Source of the DNA: Mantamonas sphyraenae
Lineage: Eukaryota > CRuMs > Mantamonadidae
DNA: 64,000 nucleotides
Direction: 5' to 3'
Assembly: GCA_026936335.1 (NCBI GenBank)
Contig: JAPMXV010000055.1
Coordinates: forward strand, 124,001 to 188,000
Under the pieces are notes generated by a model, which was given only the letters and a program-made list of their open reading frames with translations, did not search any database and was not told the DNA's origin. The position numbers and the translations under genes were made by a program. Below are positions 37,493-48,363 of this stretch, one piece after another. The stretch's first letter is position 1. Each line of letters opens with the position of its first letter.

Positions 37493-37855
37493 CACACAAA
37501 GGAGCAATAGATTCGTATTCAGTGCATGTTGTGTTGTGATCTGCATAGCGGCGGGGTCGTCTACTGCTTTCCCGTTCGTGTTAGAGTGGGAATTGTCGGT
37601 TTGTCGGGTTTGGTGTGCAAGAGAGCGTGGTAACGAGAGGGTGGAACGGTTTATCTTTGGTACACAGAAGGGGTGTTTTCCTCTTTAGAACAGAATGGGT
37701 TGTGGCATTATTTGTGTTTTGAATGCCAGGTTTTTGGGTTTTTTGTGTGCCGCGAGGGCGGATGTTGTTGTTCACCCGCCTCCGTTGCACGAGGGTAGGT
37801 GCGTCCCAGTGGCCGTGCAGTACAGGTCACTGGTCCTCACACACCAACAAGCTGT
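37493..37855. other. Intergenic region between B9D1 copy B and H2B
   Basis: No gene seen. It is richer in T and G than the surroundings and unique from 37493 on. Its right half carries the H2B 3' element (listed separately). Confidence 0.6.
37677..37730 (-). promoter_or_regulatory. Histone 3' stem-loop plus downstream element (H2B)
   Basis: On the minus strand, 129 nt after the H2B stop, GGCATT (37709-37704 side) pairs with AATGCC around a 12-nt A-rich loop (hairpin 37704-37727). It is followed by ACAACCCATTC and then a TTCTAAAGAGGA box. The same block follows H2A, H3 and H4 and no other gene in the window. Classical histone hairpins have a 6-bp stem too, but a 4-nt loop. Confidence 0.75.
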
Positions 37856-38194
37856 TTATGCCTGGGTGTACTTGGTGACGGCCTTGGTGCCCTCGCTGAC
37901 GGCGTGCTTGGCCAGCTCTCCCGGGAGGAGCAGACGCACAGCGGTCTGGATCTCTCGGCTCGAGATGGTGCTCTTGCGGTTGGCCTTGGCCAGACGAGAA
38001 GCCTCGTTGGCGATGCGCTCAAAGGTGTCGTTGATGAACGAGTTCATGATGGACATGGCGCGGTTGGAGATACCGGTGTCCGGGTGCACCTGCTTCAGCA
38101 CCTTGTAGATGTACGAGGAGTAGGTCTCCACGCGGCGCTTGCGACGCTTGCTGTCGTCGTTCTTTCGTACAGACTTGCCTGCCTTCTTTGCCAT
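37856..38194 (-). CDS. Histone H2B
   Basis: Single exon, 112 aa. Core H2B fold from about residue 20: [19 protein letters not shown], then [41 protein letters not shown] and the AVTKYT tail with the ubiquitin-acceptor lysine. The N-terminal tail is short (about 18 residues: [19 protein letters not shown] region). Divergently paired with H2A across 356 bp. Intronless, with the shared histone 3' hairpin downstream, so probably a replication-dependent gene. Confidence 0.98.
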   Translation of the reverse strand: MAKKAGKSVRKNDDSKRRKRRVETYSSYIYKVLKQVHPDTGISNRAMSIMNSFINDTFERIANEASRLAKANRKSTISSREIQTAVRLLLPGELAKHAVSEGTKAVTKYTQA

Positions 38195-38550
38195 TTTGAT
38201 GGGTAGTGTTCCTTGTTGGGGATGGGTTGGGCGGTGTGGGGCTTTTGGCGCGCATCGGTATTAGTATACGGACACCCACCGCCTATGCAGGAAATTCACC
38301 GTGGGATGTGTGCGGGTATGCGGATTGTTTATGCGGTGTACGTGGTGATATGGAATGTGTAGCGGGTAGGATGGGTGTGTGTGGGAGGTAGGAGAGCGTG
38401 TGGAGGGCGCATGGGGGGAATGCGATCGCGAGGGAATCCCGTTTTGGACAGCCCACCGCACACGCAGATTTCTAGGTGTACAAATACGCGATGAACCAAC
38501 CAGGCGCCGCACATCCCAACCCAAACCTACCCGTTTCAACAACCTACAGA
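38195..38550. promoter_or_regulatory. Bidirectional H2B-H2A promoter region
   Basis: No gene seen. On the H2B side (minus strand, about 38247-38270) there is GTATACTAATACCGATGCGCGC. On the H2A side, GTACAAATACGCGATGA lies at about 38478-38494. Similar AT-rich plus GATGCG sequence occurs upstream of H3. These look like TATA-like cores with a GATGCG element; position and function are inferred. Confidence 0.4.
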
Positions 38551-38940
38551 ATGGCAAAGAAGACTTCCAAGGCTGCGGCTCAAGGCCGCTCGCGTTCCAG
38601 CAAGGCTGGTCTGCAGTTCCCGGTCGGTCGTGTGCACCGCCACCTGCGCAACGGCCGCTTCGCCGCGCGCATCGGCGCTGGCGCCCCCGTGTACCTGGCC
38701 GCTGTGCTGGAGTACCTGACGGCTGAGATCCTGGAGCTGGCTGGCAACGCTTCGCGAGACAACAAGCGCAAGCGTATTGTGCCGCGCCACATCCAGCTGG
38801 CTGTGCGCAACGACGAGGAGCTGAACAAGCTGCTGGGCGACGTGACCATCGCTCAGGGTGGTGTGCTGCCCAACATCCACGCCGTGCTCCTGCCCTCCAA
38901 GACCAAGAAGGACGGCAGCAGCCAGTCGCAGGTGTTCTAA
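38551..38940 (+). CDS. Histone H2A (H2A.X-like tail SQVF)
   Basis: Single exon, 129 aa. Core fold includes [65 protein letters not shown] and [14 protein letters not shown], so it is a canonical rather than H2A.Z type. The tail ends SQSQVF. An SQ dipeptide two residues from the end resembles the SQ(E/D)-hydrophobic motif of H2A.X, but with Val in place of the acidic residue. I chose the Met at 38551 over an upstream in-frame Met because [14 protein letters not shown] is a typical H2A start. Confidence 0.97.
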   Translation: MAKKTSKAAAQGRSRSSKAGLQFPVGRVHRHLRNGRFAARIGAGAPVYLAAVLEYLTAEILELAGNASRDNKRKRIVPRHIQLAVRNDEELNKLLGDVTIAQGGVLPNIHAVLLPSKTKKDGSSQSQVF

Positions 38941-39020
38941 ATCTGCTGGCAACAACTCCCGCCGACACCCATTCTCGTCGGCAAGCGGACTCCTGAACCT
39001 CGCGTTCACAAACCAAACAA

Positions 39021-39075
39021 CCCTGGCATTCCAAACACAAATAATGCCACAAACCCATTCCTTTCTAAGGAGAAG
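39021..39075 (+). promoter_or_regulatory. Histone 3' stem-loop plus downstream element (H2A)
   Basis: Begins 85 nt after the H2A stop. GGCATT and AATGCC (hairpin 39025-39048) enclose a 12-nt loop, followed by ACAAACCCATTC and TTCTAAGGAGAAG. Matches the elements of the other three histone genes. Confidence 0.75.
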
Positions 39076-39350
39076 AATGCCCCGTGTGAAGCGGATAAAC
39101 TCTTTCGACCACTTTAGGGCCGTCTTGGATGATTGTGAGTGGGAGAGGAAGGGAGACGTTCATTGAAAAGTGACCTGGGGTGGTCACCATTGTGTGAGCA
39201 CGCACACACCCGCGTGCGGGGGACGTGATCCACACTGGGGATTCGATCTGCTTGCTTTTCATCTTTAGATCCTCCTGAGCCCGGATCTTGCCCACAGCCA
39301 TGCCAACAGAACCAATCGGGTGTTTATCTTCTTTTTGTCTTTGGTGGTTG

Positions 39351-39403
39351 TTTTCCTCTTTAGAAAAGAATGGTTGTGGCATTATTTGTTTTTGAATGCC
39401 AGG
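39351..39403 (-). promoter_or_regulatory. Histone 3' stem-loop plus downstream element (H3)
   Basis: On the minus strand, hairpin 39400-39378 with the same GGCATT/AATGCC stem and an 11-nt loop, then ACAACCATTC and CTTTTCTAAAGAGGA. It lies about 150 nt past the H3 stop. Confidence 0.75.
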
Positions 39404-39549
39404 TTGTTGTTTGTAGTTTGATTGTCGAGGGTGCGGCTCCGACGTGCGTGGCTGGGTGGACGACTGCAGGGCTTTGCCCTCGTCCTTCCACACCATCCAC
39501 CACACCGCCGTCACCAAAATGCACACACTCGAGAGGCCAGGCCGGGCGC

Positions 39550-40639
<1,090 letters not shown>

Positions 40640-41091
40640 ACTGCTTGCCCACGTGCAGCAGCTACAGCTCTTGGTTGTTTCAACCACACACAAAAAAAAC
40701 TGGCATTCAAACACAAATAATGCCGCAACCCCATTCTTTTCTAAGGAGGAAAACAACCCACAACGAGAGTGAAAGAGAGATAAAAACCATGATTTCAGCG
40801 AGGGGAAGGAGGAGGAGGAGACGGAGGGACGATGGTGTGTCCACGTCTGCCTTTTGCATTGCTTCCCTACCTCTCTTCCCACGTGTTCACCGTGTCTTCC
40901 TCTCCACATGCCTGCGGCCGTGCACAATCTTTCATCACCAGCCACTCCGCACGCCAATCCCAACAACCACCTCGCCCCATCGCACACAACAAGCAAATAT
41001 CCTCCTCCAACCACACCCCCTCTCTCTCTCCAATCCATCAACATTTCACTGTGAACTACTGTATCGTCTACTTGGCTGTTCTGTCGAATGT
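40640..41091. other. Intergenic region after H4
   Basis: 452 bp without a gene that I can support. The left part carries the H4 3' element; the rest is C-rich pyrimidine sequence, probably the 3' UTR of the convergent gene. Confidence 0.55.
40698..40752 (+). promoter_or_regulatory. Histone 3' stem-loop plus downstream element (H4)
   Basis: Hairpin 40702-40724 (GGCATT, 11-nt loop, AATGCC) lies 63 nt after the stop, followed by GCAACCCCATTC and TTTTCTAAGGAGGA. This is the fourth copy of the histone 3' block. Confidence 0.75.
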
Positions 41092-42511
41092 TCACTCCTC
41101 CTCTCCATCCCCTTTCCCATCCACGGCCTCTCCAACCCCATCCTCATCCCCACCGCCCTCTCCATCGCCCCCCTCATCCACCGACGCCTCCTCGGACACA
41201 CTCCCGTCGGCCTCGCCGCCTGCAGCGCCTTCGCTGTTGTCGCCACCCTCGGCCTCGTTGTCCTCCGACCCTTCTCCACTGCCACCGCCACTGCTGCCTG
41301 CTTCTCCTCCTGCTCCTCCTTCCTCGGGCGGAGGCGGCGGCGCGCTGCGCTTCGGCTTGGGCGCCGCTCGACGCGGTTTCGACGGTTTGCTGGAAGACGA
41401 CGGCGACTCCTGCGCCATAATGCTCTTGTAGATGTCTGCCTCGCTCTCTGTAGCCACCTTTGCGCTATCGTCGACCACGGGCTTGGCTGTGCCGCTGCTG
41501 GTCACGCTCTGACTTGCGTTTGCGTTGGCTGCCGCCAGCTGGGCGCGAAGATCCTCCATGGCCTTTTGCGACTGGATGACACTCAGACGCACCACAGAGC
41601 CCTTTCGCTGCACGCGTTGCAAATGCGGCGAGGCTGCCATCACCCCGCTGGGCTTGCCTGGTGACTCGTTGCTGCTGCCGGCCATGCTGTTCAGCGCCGT
41701 CCCTGTGTGTGGGTCCACCCCCATCTGCTTCAGCATTTCGCTCTCGTCTGCGTGGCTCGTGTACACCGGTGCTGCGCCACGGAAGGCGCTCGGCGTGTCG
41801 GGGAATGCCAGTTCCGTGTGGATCCCCTTCAGGTCGTGCTCCACCGCCGGCTGCGCCTGCTCGTAGAAGCTCAGCATGTCTGCAATGAAAAACGCAAGCA
41901 CCTCTTGGTCATTCTTGCTCTCTGTGCGCACGTGTTCCGCCCCACCATTTGCCGTCAGCGTGTGTGTGTGTGCTGGGTTCCGCTTCCAAAAGCGAACCCG
42001 GTCGTGATTCGACCCTCTCTCTCTTCACCCTTTGTCCCGTTTTCCCGCCCCTGCTTCGCCCATCCCGGCCTTCCGTCCACATACCTGCGATCCCCTGCAA
42101 GATGCTGCGGTGAAACGTGGCCCAGTGGCCCAGAAACTCGCATTCGGGCGAGTCGCTAAACTCCAGAAAGAGGTCTCCCAGCCCTTCGGCCAGCGCCTTG
42201 GTGTCGGGCAGGAACGTCCGCGCCGACATGATCAGCTGGTTCGTCAGTGACACCACAGACAGCGGGATCGGCACCTTGCTGCTGCTCTCTGTCTGCATGT
42301 ACAGCTGTGTGTCGCCACCACACCCATGGGGACATCCTCGTCGTCAGTCAGCCAGCCCTGTTGTCCCTGCAACAATTGCCTCCCTTTTACATACCTTGGG
42401 CTTGGACAGACGCGCCTGCATGGTCTCGTTCACCTTGCTGTTGTCTTTGTACACGGCGTCAAACGCCACGGGCTCCAGCTCGATGCCCAACGCGGCGGTG
42501 ATCGAGTCCAT
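41092..42511 (-). CDS. Hypothetical protein with acidic Gly/Ser-rich tail
   Basis: Exons 42511-42395, 42304-42085 and 41921-41092; 388 aa, phases consistent, both introns with CTGAC. Not recognised. The first about 170 residues look folded and helical (MDSITAALGIELEPV, VSLTNQLIMSARTFLPDTK, LGHWATFHRSILQGIAG, VLAFFIADMLSFYEQAQP). A linker (SVVRLSVIQSQKAMEDLRAQL) leads to a basic Pro-rich stretch (KPSKPRRAAPKPKRS) and then about 75 residues of Gly/Glu/Asp/Ser. The short helix pattern could belong to a membrane-trafficking or scaffold protein, but I name none. Confidence 0.6.
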
Positions 42512-42674
42512 GGTTGTGGGTTTTGTCTTGGCCGCATCCCCGGCGCTCCAACCTGCTCACTGCCCACCATGAAACCCCGCATCCCCAATCCCTGCTCTCA
42601 CACTCGCCCTCCTGTGACCCTTCCCCGCACCCTGGTCCGTGCGCACCTTCCACCACTGCAAAAAAAGACGGAAA

Positions 42675-43277
42675 ATGAGCGCATCGCAGTGGCTGGAGAC
42701 CCGTGGCATCAAAACCACGACCCTGATGTTCTTTGTGAGGGAGGGAGAGGTGCTGCTGGCGATGAAGAAGCGTGGCTTTGGCAAGGGCAAGTGGAACGGG
42801 CCCGGGGGCAAGGTGGAGAAGGGCGAGACGGTGCTGGCTGGGGCGATCAGAGAGTCTGAGGAGGAGGTGGGCCTCTCTGCGCTGCCCGATGCCTGCACAC
42901 ACATGGGGGCCATCGAGTTTTGGTTCCCACACTCGCCCTCGTCCAACAACCACTGCCACATTTACACGTGTTCGCAATGGGAAGGTGAGCCCGAGGAGAC
43001 CGAGGAGATGAAGCCCCAGTGGTTCGCCATGGATGCCATCCCGTTCGACTCTATGTGGGCTGATGACCGCGAGTGGTACCCCACCGTTCTCTTTGACGGC
43101 TCGCCTGTCAACGGCGTCTACGCCTTTGATGCCGACGGGGCGATCCTTTCCAGTCTCGCCGTCGACGACTGGGATTCGGCACCCACCATGGATGAGCACA
43201 TGAGTTCTTCTGACGCGGTCGACACGTCTGCTGCACCCAAGACGTCTGCAACGACTGTGATGGCCACTGTGGAGTGA
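42675..43277 (+). CDS. NUDT1: Nudix hydrolase, NUDT1/MTH1-like 8-oxo-dGTPase
   Basis: Single exon, 200 aa. MTH1 removes oxidised purine dNTPs from the pool. The start TTTLMFFVREGEVLLAMKKRGFGKGKWNGPGGK (in parts: LLAMKKRGFGKGKWNG) is strikingly MTH1-like. The Nudix box GGKVEKGETVLAGAIRE...EEVGL is complete with all catalytic Glu/Arg. Further MTH1-type blocks are EEMKPQWFAMDAIPF and MWADDREWYP. Past about residue 160 the tail (Asp/Ser/Thr-rich) is extra. Divergent from 41092-42511 by 163 bp; convergent with the next gene by 43 bp. Confidence 0.9.
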   Translation: MSASQWLETRGIKTTTLMFFVREGEVLLAMKKRGFGKGKWNGPGGKVEKGETVLAGAIRESEEEVGLSALPDACTHMGAIEFWFPHSPSSNNHCHIYTCSQWEGEPEETEEMKPQWFAMDAIPFDSMWADDREWYPTVLFDGSPVNGVYAFDADGAILSSLAVDDWDSAPTMDEHMSSSDAVDTSAAPKTSATTVMATVE

Positions 43278-43320
43278 GAATGAGATGGCGAGAGAAAAAT
43301 GGATTTCACTTTTGATCACG

Positions 43321-44804
43321 CTACTGATCACACCTTGCATCTTTCTCCCACTCGCTCAGCGTTGCCCTCACTCGGTCAGCATGGCCATGCTCCAGCTGTC
43401 GTTGGAGGCGTCGTTGGACCATGGACGGGAGAGGCTCGACGGATCGAGCACCGTTGACAAAGGCGTCAAAGTCGATGGAGCTCATCGAGTCAAAGGAGCT
43501 GAGCGAGCCGACGGTGGCAGCGCCGAGCACGACGTCGCTCATGGGAGTGGGCGACGGCGTGCGCGCATCGGCACAGTCGGGCAGAGCAAAGATCTCGTTG
43601 TGCAGGGCGCGGTCGAGCACGAGAGGCTCGAGTTTGGCCACGCTGTCCACCTGCGCCTGCTCCTGCGGAGTCGGCGAGACGGAACGCACAGTGCGACCTT
43701 GGCCCTGCTGGTTGAAAGGCATCGGTGTGCCAAACAGGTTGGAGAAGCTCTGTTTGCTGCAGCCATTCATCTTGGCCTCCATCAGCTCCAGTTGCTTCTG
43801 TTGCTTCTGCTGCACTTGCACAATGCCGTGCAGCATCTTCATGATGTCGTCGCGCATTGCGGAGCAGGTGCTGCACGACGACGACGCGTTCCCGTGTGCG
43901 TGGGCACCGAGAGCCGCGTTGGTGGTGGTGGTGTTGTTGTTGGTAGGGGTATGGGTGTTTTCCACAACCATGCCTGCGCTGCCATGTTGCTGCTGCTGCT
44001 GCCTGCTTGCAGCCGCTGCAGACGACATGGACGACGACTCGCTGCTGCCGCGCTTCTTGGCCGCGGGCTTGCGGCGAGACGTCACCTTGCGCCGGATGGT
44101 GCGGATGGACTCCAGGTCGTCCATCACAAAGGCAGGGTGCTGGAAGCCTTCCACACAGGCTTCCAAGGCACCCATGCTTCCGTACATGTGGCCTGCTTGC
44201 GACGGGTCCACCTTGAACGGGCGGAACCCGTGCTTGCGCAGCTCCACACGCAGCGAGCTTGCCTTGATCTTCAGGAACGACGCCAGGAAGCAGATGTTGC
44301 GCAGCACAAACGTGCACACGCGCCCCTGCTCGTCCTGCTCACACGTCAGCCAGTCGATCCAGCGCTCGTGCGCATGCTGCGCCCGGTTGAGCTCCAGAGC
44401 CTACAAATAGGTGGTTCAGACGGGCGCACACGACGTTGTTAGGCCAGCCACAAGGCGATCATGCACACCGTACACGCACATCACGTCCATGCACACACTC
44501 GCCATGCACAATTCCGAGAAAACGGCCAACCGACCGCCCGCACGCCGCAACCACATACCAGGTTGACGCGCTCGGGGAAGTACATTCCCTGAGCAGAGCC
44601 AATGGTCTTGGGTCCAGTCTTGTCTCCTGTGCGACGGCGCTTGGCTGTGTGCGTCGTGCGCTGAGCCGAGCGTTCCGTCCACTCCTCCTCCTCCTCCTCT
44701 TCCTCCTCAAGTACGTAGTCCGCGTCGTCGGCAGCCTCTCCATACGCTGCGTATGTGGCGTCCGACTCGCCGCGTGTACGTGTTCGCTTGCGTTCGCTGG
44801 GCAT
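43321..44804 (-). CDS. Hypothetical nuclear protein with a possible winged-helix (HSF-like) segment
   Basis: Exons 44804-44559 and 44400-43321; 441 aa. The N-terminus is basic, then poly-Glu, then basic again (TAKRRRTGDK). After the intron, residues about 95-150 (RWIDWLTCEQDEQGRV, FLKIKASSLRVELRKHGFRPF) loosely follow the W...DG...F....FK..N..SF.R.L...GF pattern of heat-shock-factor DNA-binding domains. The rest is low-complexity: poly-Gln, Asn/Thr-rich, and a SPTP-rich tail. The HSF link is a weak visual match; any nuclear protein fits. The intron has CTGAAC rather than CTGAC. Confidence 0.55.
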
Positions 44805-45178
44805 GGTCAAGTTAAGCGTGCGCGAAATGCAATCGGTCGATGAGTTTTGATTCGGGTTTTTGAGTTGGGGGATGGCAGTCGCTGCTGCAAAGGAAATACG
44901 AAAACGTGGGTTTGGGGGGTGGGGTGGTTGGCGGTTGTTGTGTTTGGGTGGAAGATGGACGTATGTTTTTGATCAACTGTGTGGACGCAGATCTGTGTGG
45001 GAAAAAAAGTGCGACAAAGGAAAAAAGTTAGCGCCTCAGCAAAAAAAAAAAGGCGGCCGTTTTTGCTGGAGAAACGCACCAAAAATCCAACTCCCGGGTT
45101 GGTTCGGCCAGCGCATCGGCAACGCCCGCCCTTTCAGCTCGACCCCGTCGCCTGCCACACAGCAAACCCCGCCGCAAC
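44805..45178. other. Divergent intergenic region upstream of CSTF1
   Basis: 374 bp with no supported gene. It contains an A10-type run near 45040 and a second A-run near 45002. Probably both promoters and 5' UTRs. Confidence 0.55.
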
Positions 45179-46964
45179 ATGGACAAAGCCCACATCTACA
45201 CGCTGATGTCGCGGCAGCTGGCCAGCGACGGCCTGGACGAACTGTCCGCCATGGTGCTGGAGCAAGCCAAGGCCGTGACTCCTGCCGAGGACACGTCGCG
45301 GCCTGAGCAAGAGGAAGATGCGAACGACGACGCCGACGACGACGCCATGGACACCGTACCAGCCTCCTCCTCCTCATCATCATCATCCTCATCATCATCG
45401 TCCTCCTCTTCCTACTCCGACTCAGACACAGACGCGCTGGATATCGAACAGCTGCAGCTGGATCAACTCGTCGACACGGGTTTTCGCTACGCCACAAAAC
45501 GCGCCCGCCTCCTGCGCAAACGCCAGGAAGCAGCAAAGAAACGGCAGCAAAAGTCGGTCGAAGACAGTACGTTTGCCGTCGTCCGCCGTCTCGCGCCACC
45601 CGGTCCCGGGTGTCCTCCCCTTGGCCCAAAGCCCTCTCGAGACATTTCTCCCCTCTGCCTCACGCCACGCGCTGACCCTGTCCCTCCCACACAGTGATGC
45701 TTGCCAGTGCAGACACGAGCAGCGCCTATTACCAAATCGTCAGCGGTGGCGACACCACGTTTGAAGAGGACGAGCTGCTCCTCAGCGAAGACGAAGACGA
45801 AGAAGACACCGAGCGCATGCTCGATCTTGACGGCAAGGCCAAAGGTGCGCGCCGCCCTCCCGTTTCCCCCCCTTGCAGCACACTCCCACACCACTAACAC
45901 GCCCCTCTCCCAGGCACCGTGCCCAACATGGAATTGGACACTCGCTTCATCACCGCCCACAAGGACATGTGCGTCAGCGTCGCTTTCAGCAAAGACGGCC
46001 AGTACGCAGCCAGCGGAATCTGTCGACGCCTCCATCAAGCTCATCGACGTGTACAAAGCCAAAACCATCATGAAGCGGCCCAAGGACATGCCCGACAGCG
46101 AGTACCAGAACGTCAAGCCTGTCCAGCGCACCCTCTACGACCACCAGGCCGCCGTCACAGGGCTTGTCTTCCACCCGGTCATGCCCTGGCTCGCCTCTTG
46201 CTCCCAGGACGGCACCATCAAGGTGTTTGACAACGGCAAGAACCTGAAAAAGAGCATTGCCAGCTACAGGGACACACACGCCATCAACAAGATTGACTTT
46301 CACCCCACAGGCGAGTGGATCGTCGCCGCCACAGGCCACAACATGCCCCATCTGTGGGACACTCGCAGCGGCAAGTGCTTTGTCGCCTCTCCATCCGCCT
46401 CCAACAAGGCCTTTGCCATGATCAACGATGTCCACTACGCTGGCGACGGCGCCTTTTTCGCAAGTGCAGGCGACGACGGCGCCATCCGCATCTACGACGG
46501 CCGCAACCTCAAGTGTATCAACGCCATCCACAGCGCACATGCAGGTGCACGCATCGCCTCTGTCCGCGTCAGCAAGAACAGCAAGTACGTGCTGTCCTGC
46601 AGCGAAAACGGCGACGCCCTCCTTTACGATCTGCGCCGAGGCGAACTCCTCCAGGGCTACGCCCCCAACCAGCGCCGTGCAAACCATCAAATGGCCTGTG
46701 CCGTGTTTTTCCCGCGAGGAGGACTATGTCATCGTGCCCGACATGTCCTTTGACGGCGCCGTCATGTACAACGCTCGCACAGGCGCCACCCAATTCCGCC
46801 TCAGCGGCCACCAAGGACCCATCGGCATGATTGCCGCCTCTCCTGACGAAGACATCTTTCTCACCGCCTCCATCGACTCCCGTGCCCGCTTCTGGGCCGA
46901 CAAGGGCCTCGACATCAACCTCGACGATGACGCCGAGAACCTGCGCCCTGCAGATTTCAACTGA
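45179..46964 (+). CDS. CSTF1: Cleavage stimulation factor 50-kDa subunit
   Basis: Exons 45179-45566, 45695-45844 and 45914-46964; about 528 aa when two frameshifts are read through. CstF-50 works in pre-mRNA 3' cleavage. The N-terminal dimerisation region (IYTLMSRQLASDGLDEL) is followed by an acidic/poly-Ser insert, then TERMLDLDGK. Seven WD40 repeats come next: TAHKDMCVSVAFSKDG, RTLYDHQAAVTGLVFHP, INKIDFHPTGEWIVAATG, HAGARIASVRVSKNSKYVLS and RARFW at the end. Frame slips occur at AA 46017-46018 (one base extra inside the first repeat) and T5 46706-46710 (one T extra, in AVF-SREEDYVIVPD). Intron 1 has CTGAC. Confidence 0.9.
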
Positions 46965-47008
46965 ATGCAACCACGCGTGTTCATGCAACCATGCTTTGTT
47001 CAATTTGC

Positions 47009-48283
47009 TCACTCCACGCGTGCTCGCTTGCTCGCGCCCGCTGCCTCTTCTCCTTGCTCCTCTTCCCGCTTTGTCTTTTTCTGAGGCGACTTTGCAAAGA
47101 ACGACAGCATGGTGCCCTTGGCGCCCTGGGCCTCGATGTTTTGGATGCACTTTTCCCCTTGGTTGCCAATCTTGCCCACATACGCAGGCACCTTGTGCAC
47201 CTTGAGCTTGCCGCCGTACGGCCCCACGACTTGCATCGCCTCTTTCGGCGAATACTTTTCCACGTTCAGCCACACCTCCATTGCCTCTGCGTCCAGGATG
47301 GCGGGCATCCGGTCGTGGATGTGCGACACCTGCTTGTTCGGCTCCACCGTCAGCACCGTGAACGAAAAGTGTGCTTCGCCTTCCTCGTCCCTGTACCAGT
47401 CGTACAGGCCTGCCATGGCCAGCAGCTGTCCGTCCTTCTCCTGACGATGGTAGTACGGTTGTCTCTGTTTCGAAGACAGCTTCTTCCACTCGTAGTACCC
47501 AGCGCACACAAACACGCACCGCTGCTTCTTCAGCAGCCTCCCAAACATGTTGCTCTCTTCCACCGTCTCTGCCCGTGCGTTGATCGGCGGCGGTCGGCCC
47601 ATGCTCTTGCCTTTTGACCACGAAGGCATCAGTCCCCACCGCATGAACATCATCCTGCGCTTGTACCCTTTGTCGTCGTCGTCACCACTCCCTTTCCCCT
47701 TGACATCCGCCTGCTCGTCCCCATGCGCCTCCACTTCCACCTCCAACACCTCTTCCTCTTTCTTCACGCCCTTTCCCTTGTCCTCCTCCTCCTCCTCCTC
47801 CTCTACCACAACCTCCTCCTCCTTCTTCTTGCCACTCTTCTTCTCCTCCTTCCCCTCTCCGTCCTGCGCCGCCTTCCACGCCAGATACTCTTCAGCACTA
47901 CCGTCAAACACTTTGCGGTCCTTCACCACCACCGCTGCACGCCACCATCCCGTGTCAGTCGCATGGCCAGCGATTCCCGCTCGATTCCCGATTCTCCTCG
48001 CCCACAATCACTCACCCAAATCCATCCCCGGCCCAGCGTTGTACGGCCCCACAGGAGCATCCTCGTCCACTTCCACTGTCTCTCCGTCGCGTCCACTGTT
48101 GCTGGCCATCTCCACCTCCACCTCATCCTGCACACCGCCGCTGCTGCTGCTGCTTTGCGCAGCCTCCTCCCCGCCGTCGTTGCTGCTTCCGTTCCAGCGA
48201 CGCGGAACAACTCGGTCCACCTGCAGTGTCTGGCGCGCTTGTCGAGGCGTGAATGCTGTGTTTGCTCGTCCACACGGAGGCAT
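47009..48283 (-). CDS. HMCES: SRAP-domain protein, HMCES/YedK-like
   Basis: Exons 48283-48016 and 47934-47009; 397 aa. SRAP proteins cap abasic sites in single-stranded DNA through a cysteine that is residue 2 in nearly all members (MCGR). Here the N-terminus is MPPCGRAN, so the Cys is residue 4. Other active-site parts are intact: MRWGLMPSW, INARAET, GYYEWKK and HDRMPAIL. Two acidic low-complexity inserts interrupt the first third (Ser/Glu-rich, and a KKEEEVVVEEEEE block). The C-terminus is basic/acidic (KKTKREEEQ) and may bind PCNA-like partners, which is untested. The intron contains CTGACAC. Confidence 0.88.
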
Positions 48284-48363
48284 GCCTGCTGATATCCAAA
48301 GAAACGTTGGCTGGCCTCGGCTGCGCCGATCTCGCCACCCCGATCCGCACAACTCCACCCGGC

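Larger units (their letters stand above)
38941..39549. other. Intergenic region between convergent H2A and H3
   Basis: 609 bp without a gene. It contains the H2A 3' element at its left and the H3 3' element near its right end. The middle (39100-39340) has no open frame of note and no RNA gene that I can recognise. Confidence 0.6.

Noticed and set aside
39190-39260. tRNA-like B-box (GATCGAATC on the minus strand) between H2A and H3
   Set aside because: No matching T-stem, anticodon arm or acceptor stem could be folded by eye.
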